DNA of 64,000 nt from positions 19,016,372 to 19,080,371 of the forward strand of contig NW_027248277.1 of NCBI RefSeq assembly GCF_041260155.1, in the 5' to 3' direction. The stretch's first letter is position 1. Every line of letters begins with the position of its first letter. The notes beneath the pieces are model-generated. The model did no database searches. It saw only the letters and a list, made by a program, of their open reading frames with translations, and was not told the origin of the DNA. This stretch comes from Ptychodera flava (lineage: Eukaryota > Hemichordata > Enteropneusta > Ptychoderidae). Of this stretch, positions 49,601 to 61,600 are shown in pieces. Position numbers and translations under genes: made by a program.

Positions 49601-52600
49601 GTGGAAAACGGGGAAACCATTCAATGAAAGCTTTTTTCGTACCAAAGATCGCTGCACCACTACAGAATCAGCTGACCGGAAAACTCGGCGAGTTAACTCA
49701 TTTACGCGGACTGAAACTCGCTCACCCGCTTTCGGACTGCCCATCATTCATCGTAGACATACTCATCGGGGCAGATTTTTACTGGAATTTGTTGGCGACA
49801 AGATAATACGAGGTCCACCCACAGCGGTATCATCAAAGTTAGGCTATCTGCTCTCAGGTCCAGTACCCGGACGCGTGCATGGTCACAGATCAGATCTACA
49901 TTCCTACTCTTGGATTCATCGGATGAACAACAATCGTTGCAACGTTTCTGGACATTAGAAACACTCGGTATTACGGACGATCCACAAAGCGTCAAAAATG
50001 AACTGACATTCGAAACTTATCGGGACAGTTGTATCACCAGAGAAGGTGATCGATACTCTGCGAAGTTGCCATGGAAACAGGACCATGCTCCTCTCCCAAC
50101 CAATTACGAGATTGCTACCAAACGCACTCGTAATATGATTCGCCGCTTAGAACCGGACATTCGGGACACTTACAATCGGATCATCAACGAACAAGAGAAG
50201 CGAGGCTTCATAGAACGGGTACCGATCGACGACGTCACTGTCGGACATTACATTCCGCATCACGCTGTAAAGAAGGATTCCCTGACAACACCCATACGCG
50301 TAGTCTACGATTGTAGTTGTCAGGCTGACCGCCAATCACCGAGCTTGAATCAGTGTATGGAGGCTGACCACATATGCTAAATGATTTCGTCAGCATCTTG
50401 CTTCGTTTTCGATTGAACAGAACAGCCATAAGTAGCGATATAGAAAAGGCATTTCTACACGTGGGACTTGATGCTGCTGACAGACAGTATACAAAGTTTT
50501 TATGGCTGTCTGATCACGTAGACTCAGAAAGCGATCTCATTACGTATCAGTTCAAGTCAGTCTTATTTGTGCTACCTGTTCACCGTTCATTCTGAATGCT
50601 GTAATCAGAACTCATTTGGACACTTTCGATTCGGACACTGCAAACGCCATCAAGGAAGATATTTACGTCGATAATGTTTTGAGCAGTATCAACGATGATG
50701 CGACTAGTTATCTCATCGAAGTGAACGATATAATGGAACAAGGCGGTTTCAACTTACGAGCGATATCAACGAACGATGCGACACTATGGAAAATCGCTCA
50801 ACGCAAAGGAACGCTCCATCCAGAAATGACCACAAACCTCATCGGCATGAAATGGAATACGGTTACTGATGAAATTGGCTACAAGGACAAGGATACAAAG
50901 CTTACAGATCAGAGTGACTGTGATACTTCAGAGCTACACACAAAACGCGAGGTCGTCAAACGCGTCGCTTCATTGTACGACCCACTAGGATACGTATCAC
51001 CTGTCCACATCAGAGCGAAGATGCTTATCTAAGAAATCTGAAAATCAAATCTAGACTGGGATGAGTCTCCCCCACAAGATGTCGTTACTAATTGGTGAGA
51101 AATTAGAAACGACCTTGATCACGTATCTGACACTGTATTGGCGAGACGATATTTTCCAGATTGCAATTCGGACAATAACGACTACGAACTCCACTGTTTC
51201 GCAGATGCCAGTATGAAAGGATGTGGTTGCGCTACATATTTGGTCCACGATTCGAAATCACTCGTAATGGCGAAAAACAGGGTTGCTCCGATCAAAGAAA
51301 TTACTCTGCCCAAACTGGAATTGATGTCAGCTGTAATCGGAGCAAGACTGACCAAGTTTGTACACACTACACTGGCTAGCAGAATCAACATAACTAAATC
51401 TGTTCTATGGCTAGACAGTCAAATCGTGCTACACTGGCTTAGAAGTGACAAAACACTACCACGCTTCATCACCGCGTGAACGAAATTTGCATAGCAATAC
51501 CGAATGCTACTTTCAAATACTGCCCGACGCGGGACAACCCAGCCGACGTCCTCACCCGGGTATTAACTCAAAGCAACTAAAGGAATCACAGCTATGGTGG
51601 AACGGACCGTACTGGTTGAAAACCGCTGACTGGCCAGTATCAAGGCTAATCACAGACACAGACGCGAACGAACAGGAAACCGCTATGGTAGTAAAGGCAA
51701 ACCCTACAAACCACGCGAACGCAGACAAAACGCACACGGGAATTACCAAGATTATTGATGTTAATCGTTACAGTTCTCTAACTCGACTGCGTAGGATAAC
51801 AGCATTAGTTCTACGTTTTGTCAGAAATCTGCGGAGTCCTAACAATCGGGTAACCGGTGAAATAACCGCTAGAGAGATCAAAGCCGCAGAGAAACTTTGG
51901 ATCATCGGCGTCCAATCAGAATGCTACGCAATGAACTCAGACTGCTCAAATCAAACGAGAGAAAACACGGACAACTCGTCAAACAGTTGAAACTCTTTCT
52001 AGACGAAGATCACATTGTCCGCTGTGGAGGTCGTCTTCACAATTCGCCGCTTGACGGAAACAGCAAAATTTCCAGCATTGATACAGAAGTACCATCACTT
52101 CACACGCCTCATTGTGTTGTATCATCATCGTCGTTCCAAGCACATCGGCTTACAAGGAACAGTCACAACACTACGCCAATACTATTGGATACCAAGTATT
52201 CGCATTGTTGTGAAATCAGTCACACGTCATTGCATCACTTGCAAATTCGTAATCGGACAATCATATCAGGCACCTATAAAGGCCACCACTACCCAAGATG
52301 AGAGTTACCGATCACCCAGCATTTACCGTAACAGGTGTCGATTTTACAGGGGAACTCTACGTTGAATCAGAAATCGGCAAGGAAACCAAACGCTATGTTT
52401 GTTTATTCACCTGTGCTACGACACGTGGTGTACACTTAGAATTGGTGGAAAACATGAGTACTGGTGCATTTCTACGAGCATTTCGTCGCTTCGCTGCCCG
52501 ACGCTCATTACCACATCGCATGTTGAGTGACAACGCATCAACATATCATGCAGCAGCGAAGGAAATTCACGAAATCATGAACTCTCCATCTGTAAGGGGA

Positions 52601-55600
52601 TTTCTCGCGAACCACCTCGTCCAATGGGACTTCATACCGAAGCGAGCCCCTGGTTTGGGGGGTTCTGGGAACGGTTGATTGGCATCACAAAATTATGCCT
52701 GAAGAAAGTACTGGGACGAGCTTTCATATACGAAGATGAGCTGAGAACACTACTCACAGTCGAAGCAGTAATTAACGATCGGCCACTGACTTACGTGTTT
52801 GGCGACTGCAACGAACCCCTACCTCTAACTCCGTCGCAACTCATCGTCGGTCGAACAATTACCACTTACCGTACGACGACATCAACGTTGACGAACTACG
52901 CGATCCAAACTACATGTCGCAAACCGTCTTGGAGAAGAGATCGTCTTTCAAGACTTTTAGAGCAATTTCACGCTCGTTGGAGCAACGAATACTTGACTGC
53001 ACTGAAGGAACGAGACTTTAATTGCTTGAAGGGCTCCACTACGAATGAAATTAAAGTCGGAGATGTCGTACTCATACACGACAGTCAGAAGAAACGTTTG
53101 CAGTGGAAACTAGCCATTGTACAGAAACTGAACGCTGGCAATAACGGGTTAGTTCGCTCAGCTGAAATTAAAACGGCAAATGGATATAACAACCGACCTA
53201 TCACCAAATTACATCCCCTTGAAATAAACACTGGCGATGTCAATGGAACCAGCCCATCAACAGATGATTGTGCTACAACTAATCACATCCGACGCTCATC
53301 CAGACGAGCAACAAAGGAGGCCATGAGATGAATCAAGGAGTGGAACAGAGTAATTGCCACGGATGAACAATAACAATTAACGTCGTATTGAGTTTCATGT
53401 GTTAACTTTATTAGAACTTTGATGGACACATAATGGACAGTTCTCATGCAAGAAAATAGTTTATGCTTGCAACCTTTCATGTTTCAATAGTTTATTGAAT
53501 TTCATATTTGTTGAGTTAAGTAAACTGATATTTCGCGGGCCGGAGTAAATGTCGGGAACGAACTCTGAGCACAGTAAAAGTATCAAACTATCTGTCAATC
53601 ATTACGTTAGTATTCACCTCCGGTCACGTGACTAAGAGTTATTAGGCTTTAGAACTTTCTAGTGTTCATGGCGTGCAGACGTGCGTTGTCTTGCACGCCT
53701 CGTTGTACTTGCACTGAATACAGTCAATAAAGCTCAAGTTCAAGTTCAACCAGGTTTATGTCTTCCTCTCTATCCATCTCACGAACCTAATCACCCACAA
53801 TGAACAGTCAAATTATTACTTTGCCATTTCCGTTCGTATTGTCTAACCGTTCTTCTCACCGACTGCAACTCTTCAATGAACAAGACCGAACTCTGGTTAA
53901 ATTTATAAATGGACGACTTTGAACTCATCGTTGCTATGATAATAAGAATGTTCGTTACAGTTCGGTCGTATAAGTCGCAGATTTCGTTGACATCGCATTG
54001 TTGTACAAAGCTTGAAAATGATGTATGTATCATTTACTTCAGTGTCATTTGATCAATGGTTTTGAAATTGCGGCTTGAGCGGATTACCTTGACATTGGCC
54101 GGCCTGATTAACTTTGAATTGAAGTGAACACAGCAGTGATCAGACGAAAGCATTTTGGTGGTGTCAACTTGACCAATTATTGGATCAGACGATCGTGTGA
54201 TGAGAAGATCAAGCATGTGTCCAAGGTTGTGGGTGGGTGAAGCTACATGTTGCTGAAGGTCATTTGCACTGAGTAAATCAGTAAAATTAGCAGCATCGTG
54301 GGGATTCGGGTCATTGAAATGGAAATTAAAATCACCCACAATATCAACAGATGTCCAGGTGACGGCATGACATTTTTCAGCAAGGTGGCAAATTCCTTCA
54401 TGAAGTCGTATGTTGTTGACAATTTTTTCTTCGATTTTGGCGGACAGTTAATTGCTATAGCTCTCAAAGATTCAGTGGAACATCGGAAACAAATGTCGAA
54501 TGATTCAAATGACTTGAAGGAGTGTGTAATCTTACCAGCAACAGTGGGATTAGATCTCGCTAAGACTGCGACACCACCGCCTCTGCGATTTCTCCGTGGC
54601 TATTGGTAAATAGAATATCGAGAAACAGCTGATAAAAACTCCGAATTGACAAGATCGTCATCGTCCTTCATCCATGTTTCAATTACAATAAAAATGTCAA
54701 GTTTGTTCTCAATCAACATAATAACTACTGATGTACTGCCAGCCTTACCATTCACTGATCGCGCGTTCCGTACGGTACTGCTCCATTTAATTGTAGTTTG
54801 TGATTATTCATAGAGATTCTGGAAATTTTCATCAAACCATGTCTTGGTCTTCGATTCAGTCTGTACGTAGGGCGATTGTTCGACACGAGTGGCTGAGTAA
54901 AATGAAATCTGTTTGCATTTGCCCTGAGGCTTTCCTTCCACGAGGACGAATAGCGAATCTAATTTTCCGTGCTGCTTTAACTGCATTCTCAGTTGCGTGT
55001 TTGTTGGAATCTCAATCTCATCCAAAAGACAGCAGGACACCACTTGACATCGTCATAAAAAGTGACGTTGGAATAGCCATATTGAAAGGAAGAGAAATCA
55101 CTGCTACCTGCCACACGATGAACTGATATGTCCTTGGTGAAATCCAAGAGCGCGGATTCGCTCATTATCGGCCTATGCCAATTATGCTGACTAAAAGGCT
55201 ATCTACTTCAAACTACTAGTGTATGGTAAAAACTTGTCAAAATAGGTCAAAAATAGTAACCGAGGAGCAAGACGCTCGTGTAGGCAACTGGGATCAGCGC
55301 CCTCATAACAGTCTGTATGCATTTGCCTTGATACTTTGACGCAGCAAGATGCCGTAATCTCAATCATCGATTCGATCAGGATAAACCTTCAAAACTTTCT
55401 AGTCCCCCGCCATTTAAATTGAATCCATTTATTTCTACAAATAATTTCACTTTCAAATTGTAGACGTGGACAGTCCAAATATCACGTCACCATGCTGCAA
55501 CAGAGAGGTAAAGCTGCCACATTTTGCTACACCCTGTGTAAATGTTTTCTGGGAGGAACCCACAGCCAATGACAACTCTGGTACAGTGTTTAGTAACAGG

Positions 55601-58600
55601 ACTGCTGCACCGGGAGACTGCTTTTATCAAGGTACAACGGAAGTGACGTATATGTTTACAGATTCATCAGCAAATAACGTGTCATGCTCTTTCAATATAA
55701 CCGTAAGAGGTATGTGATGATCAAAGTGTACTGATTTTTTTTAGTTTATAAATATAGCCAATAAGATCGTATAATTAATTGTAATAAACTTTGTGCAATT
55801 TCCATCATTATTATTTTTATCGATATCTTTACGTCACAAATTAGAAGGAGGAATCAAAGGGTGTATCGTCATCTCGAAAATCTTTCAGTCCACAGTTAGC
55901 GACAAAAATATGACGTGAGTTGACTTGGTAAACTGTATAAAAGTCACCACGAACTTGCGACATGTTACTTCGAATTCACTCGAATTCTTGTTTCTCCTGT
56001 AGGGGCGTGTCGTGTGCAACTCAAAGGTTTCCATTCAGTCTGGACAGGTAGTATTGTTCATGATGATATTTTTTCCGTCAGCTGTTGTCCTGGATCGAAA
56101 CCAGACAGAAGTCCATTTCTCCGTTGTAACGATGGAAAGTTGAATGGTTCATTACCAGTCTGTGTAGGTGATGATGAGTAGCATACACTCCTTCGTACTC
56201 GAATAAATAATAGCTCTTGCATTTATATTTCATTTTTTGAGGGTGAATCAATATCTAATTGCCTAATTTTAAATACTCTACAGTCCCTGGTTACAGGACA
56301 GCAAATTTGAGCTGTTTACAATCTTTCCTGAGTATTATTACTATTATCACATGAACTGGCCCGAATGTGTGACGTAGAACAGGACGGATAAGAAATCCGA
56401 ATTACCCTTGTTCCACGTCATCAACCGGAACTTTTTTCCTGCACTTCGCCATGACGCTTTCGTGCACAGACTGACCTGTCGCGATAAATACCGTGCTCTC
56501 ATGACATTTTTAAGAAGAGGAAAAGTGATTAATTTCAAACATAGCAACATGGAAGGCATGTCTAACGAAAGTTTGAGTCGCTTAACTTTTGTAGCCATAG
56601 GCCTACCAAAGAATAGAATGGAGTGCCGTCGTGGCCAGCACTCCAGTTTACTCGTACGGACGGCTTAATGCCATGGTTGAACGTACGTTGAACCTGGCGA
56701 TAAACCGAAAGCTGCACCTCAACGTAAGTTCAACTGAATAAACAAGTACTACTTCGGAAAGCGACAGAGAAGGCAAGAAAACATCAAATCATTCGACGAA
56801 CAGCGATAAATTTCCTTCATCACATAAAAAATTCTATAAATTATCGATCGAATCGAATCCACAGCGAAGCGCGCCCTGTAGCGAAGACCTCACATATAAG
56901 CTATAAGTTCGTAGCTGTAGCCTGAACTCTACAGTGCAGTGCATGATTCGTACAACAGAACAGAGTTTCCGTCAAGTTACAAAATTTGAAGGTATCTACG
57001 GGCGAGCTATTTGTCACTGCAAACATCAAACATCGTAAGACATAAGCATTGACGACCAGGATCTGGATTGACAAGTTGACAACGGCGGAGACTGGTGGTG
57101 ACGTTCCGTTGTGGCTACTTACGTAGATCTGGGTCACAGTGAAGTATGAGTGCAATCGAACTGAAATTTTTGGGCTAGCCAAGATCGTAGGCTCGTGATA
57201 TTTTGAAAGCCACGACATCTCCTAGAATATGAACTACTGCTTCGATTTGGTGTTGCCTTCCCTTTAGAAATATGTTTAAAGCTATTCCATTCTGGTTATA
57301 TTACTTTGGCTATCAGGCGCTTGCGCGGTGAAGACCCCTGTCAGCCGATGGCAGACTTCTTTGGCGTAGGGATAACACGAGACAATTATTGACACGTTCA
57401 TGTGACCGAATCCGTATGTCTGATTGGTAAAGATGACATTCGGCGTATCAAAATTTCAACTTGATCGGATATATAAATGAAAAGTATCCACTAAACATTT
57501 CATGTCTCCATGGCTATGGATCGTTTTACTCATTAACTAAAAGCAATCCCTTGAAATAAAAAACGAGATCAAGACAATATTTTTTATCCTCGACTATAAT
57601 TTGGATGCATCAACATTGAACGAAAAGTTAGAAGACTGTTCATATGATAATATATAATCCCATGGAATTTTTCTCTGTTTGACGTCATCGTATGCGCGTG
57701 TTTTTGCAAAGTGTACAACTGCGAGCCGAAGGCTCGGAGTCTCACGGCTCCGCGAAAAAAACTCCACTCGTATACGATGACGTCAGAGAAAATTATCAGG
57801 GGATTAGATATAAACGTAAACCAAAATAAGTCATTAGAATAGAATTGTCATTTTGTTAATAAGGTTCTACATCACAGTGATCTGAACGTTAAGCCTTTAA
57901 ATAAATTCGCCTCGAAACTAAAAGACTCAGAATCTGCTAAAACTTTCAAAGGAAAATTCGATCATTCTCTTACCGTCAAGAATAAAAATCAGGGATCACC
58001 GAGCTAAAGTTGGTAGTTGAGAGAAAAATAACCTCATGTTTCCCAATATTTGAAATTCAAAATGACCGCCACTTGTGTTTACTCTATCGTCGAAAAATTC
58101 TTTTACGAATCCCAAGACATTCAATTTTTTTTTACACCAAGAACTTTGAAACAGGCACACAAATGTGATAAACTATAACAGAATTGTTAGGAGCCTGAAT
58201 ATCTGTCCCCAAACGCGCGTTCTACCTTAACATTCGTTTATTTATATAGATTTGGACGAATGTTCGGAAAACAAACACGACTGCGATGTCACAAACGGAA
58301 CTGAATATTGCGTAAATACTATTGGAGGCTTCTCATGTCTGTGTGTCCAACACTACAGACGATTTAATGGAAAATGCCAGCCAGATATTCCAAAAGACAC
58401 AATGGTAGACGATGCCGAGTGCGCAATGGTAATAAAATCGCCAATTCTGTTAAGCATGGAAAATTATCTATCTTCTTTATGTCTCTTCTCTTTGCCTGAC
58501 TGTCTATCTGTATCAATGTTTCAATACTGGTCTAGCCAAGGTATCATGTTGTATGTTTGCTATGAATGGGTTATCTGATTATTCACGCATAATGTTCACA

Positions 58601-61600
58601 TCATTTTTCTGATAGTAAAGTTCTGCTTCGTACTGATTTAACACTACTCGCACAATATTTTGACGAGTGCAGTCATATATTTCTTTGTAATTTGTTGGTT
58701 CACTATCCTGTTTGACCTTGCAAAACATCTTTGCATAATTTTTATACAGGAAAAAGTGACTCGTTCTGTCCGGATGAAGTCGACAATTTGGGTATTCTAT
58801 GGCCAGCCACGAAGGCTGCCTGCAAAACCGACTGGCAACGATGTCCAAATGGAACTAGAGGTGAGCATGCGTCGTCATCATATTAGTAACGAAACTTTAC
58901 AAATAAAGGCTTCACAGCTAATCTACTTGACAACTGACCGGGGTAATTTGACATTCCCTTCCAGTTGAGTTTATTTATAGGTAAAGGCTAGCAAACAACA
59001 AGCAATAGAAAAAATTGATGATTCGGATAATGGCTTACAAAGAAATGCAGCTTTCTAAATTATGAAAGACAATATTACCGATTTCTGTCACAAACTAATT
59101 TTACCAGATCTTAGTGTGTAAATATCAAATGTCGAGCCTACAAGGCCTCATTTCAAGTATTTCAATTGCTACATGTATCTTTCGCACAGTGGTGGTATTA
59201 AAAACTAAAAAGTGATTTTCATTATCAATTGTTTGTAATTCGCACGGTATCTACATAGTGATGGTATTTAATGCACTGTGTACATAGTATATATGTGTGA
59301 CGTGTGCAAAACAGTCTGCCCAGGAGAAACTTAATTGAATGGCATATGTGCAAGCAATGACCACAGTTGCAGATGCGCGTACATATGACATGGGAACGAT
59401 GCGTGACACATAGCATGAGCCGCCAAGCATACAACACATTGAACGGTTTGTTATAAAGTCTAGTATTTATCCGCCTGTAGCAGTAGATATTGCTGTAATA
59501 TCATATCTATACAAAATCCGTGATTTGTGAATGTTTAAATGGCTTACTTCTTAACTCACGCTTGAAATGCAAGAAATCATGCAGTTTGCAAAATTTTCAA
59601 GATTTATTGAATGAAACTGCACAGGCATACTCACAGCGTAGATAATGAGGATACAGTAAATGCGTCCTGATCTACGATATTTAAAGCAAAACAGAAAATG
59701 TTGCAACTGTGGGCCTGGTGCAGCTCTTAAACGAAAGTAAAACTAAAGCATTGCATTTTGTTATGATCTTGTGAATATATTTATTCACTTACATCGTTCT
59801 ATTCCTAATGTTCCCCATAATGAACTAATGCCAAACGCTTTGGAATTAATCTTCTGTTCAAGTTGAGGGTTCTGTTAAGTAGTTGTCATAAGAATGTCGC
59901 CATAGCCGGCCGGCGTAGCTCTCCGTACTAAGAAGGGATCGTTACGTTACCTGAACAATGATAGAAATATAAGCATACTTTTCTTGTACTTCCATGCAGG
60001 TCTAATCCGTCGGGAATGCGATAAGCTCGGACACTGGTTAGCAGTAGAATCAGCGTACTGTCAATCTGAAGCATTAGCTCGCGTCTTACATGGGGTAAGT
60101 TTAATTCAATATTCCCATTTTAATCACAGCATAAAGTTTGAACATAAGAAACCAGAGTTTTACGTACATTTTGGAAAACACAGCCGAACGATAAAATGCG
60201 AGAACCTTTGGGAAAAAAGTAACGAGAGAAGGATGGAATGAAATTGTCAAATAACAATAACTAACACAGTGCTACGAAAAATTGTAGAGCTGAATGCAAA
60301 ATTTCAAAAAATATATATTTCAGCTGCTCGCAAGGTAACAAGGCCGCAGTAATGAAATTCTTTGTTCGCATCTCTATGCCCATACGTTTTTTTGGTATAC
60401 AAAATCACATTTTAATGGGAATTTGCAAAGAACCATATTTATCGCCAAACAATACACTCTTGTAAAGAACGTTGGCATGCTTGCGGGATTTCATGTCGTG
60501 GTGCGTATTATTAAGGTATAAAAGTTCTACCTAGATCCTCATGTTACATTATGGTAATAGTCAAATTAAAACGTTCGTTTGAACGTTGCGGTGATCTTTG
60601 AAAACTACACATACCTACCATTCAAAATCGTTAAGTGGACTCAAAACAAAAAGGTTAAGAACTCTGATCCATGATAAAAGAGTAATTTCTCTTTTCTTTT
60701 GTTTGTTGAGAGAAGGACAGTGTACTGAGTATTGGCTTATTTCTATTCTTCTTTGCCATACAAACAACAGGCTCCGAATATCTCACTTCTCGCCGATGCC
60801 AACAAGATGATCGATACCACCGTAAGATATCTGTCAAATCGGAATGTCACATTGGGTGGCGACTTAATCATGGCTGCCGATATACTCCACAAACTGGAGG
60901 AGAGAAATCCCTTGTCAATGAGCGGCACCAAAGAGCAAAAGATGACGTACATCAAGGTGAGGCGATTGTGGATTTTTATGCTATCTTCCCATGAACAACA
61001 TCTTGGCTTTTCAGTATTTATGGCTGAAGATTGTATCGCTATCTTCATCGATGTAGTCTGCCACCTTAAACGTTGAAATCAGATCATAGAATTTCTTGTT
61101 TACACTTCCTTTCTGTCTCTCTAGGCATATCTTGAAGTTGCAAATGTCTTATTGGCCGCAGACAAAGCAAATCCATGGCAGAACATTCATCAGGTGAGTG
61201 TTTTTCACAAGCCAAGCCTATAAGCATATTTAATGAGAATATCGAATGTAAACACTATTTTTTTGTAATATTATTATAATCATCTAACCATTTTATATAT
61301 TCTTTCAAATGAAAGCATATTAATAAACTAATATGAAGGAAGAACATGTAATAATGTTTTTAGTCTGGCATTCGGTCCCAAAAAAATTACTGACCTTAAA
61401 AAGATTAATATTCAGTAAAATTAAATCAAACATTATCAATCATAAATGGGACCATGAACGATGAAAGGTAAATCGCATTGAATAGAAAAATGGTTTTAAA
61501 TTGTTTATTTTTATACGATTTGGAATATGTTTCATTATATACACATTTGGGACTTTGTTCGGGAAAAGGTCTAAAATTTGTCACAAATTTACTATATTTA

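Larger units (their letters stand above)
47769..53799 (+). mobile_element. BEL/Pao LTR retrotransposon, degraded, inside the LINE
   Basis: A full-length 6,031-bp element. Both LTRs are 250 bp, start TGTCGGGAACGA and end CACA, and differ at about 11 positions (roughly 95-96% identity by eye). The target duplication is ATGA (47,765-47,768 and 53,800-53,803). A candidate primer-binding site, TTCGGTGCCGAGACC, follows the 5' LTR (from 48,022), and purine-rich GGGCCGGAGTAAA precedes the 3' LTR. The internal order gag, protease, RT, RNase H, integrase, DUF5641 is that of the BEL/Pao superfamily. Many stops and frame changes show it is inactive. It lies in the gene 2 intron between HYR 2 and HYR 3. 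Confidence 0.93.

Noticed and set aside
48064..53331. Treating the BEL gag-pol frames as separate host genes
   Set aside because: They lie in order between matching LTRs with a target duplication and are broken many times.
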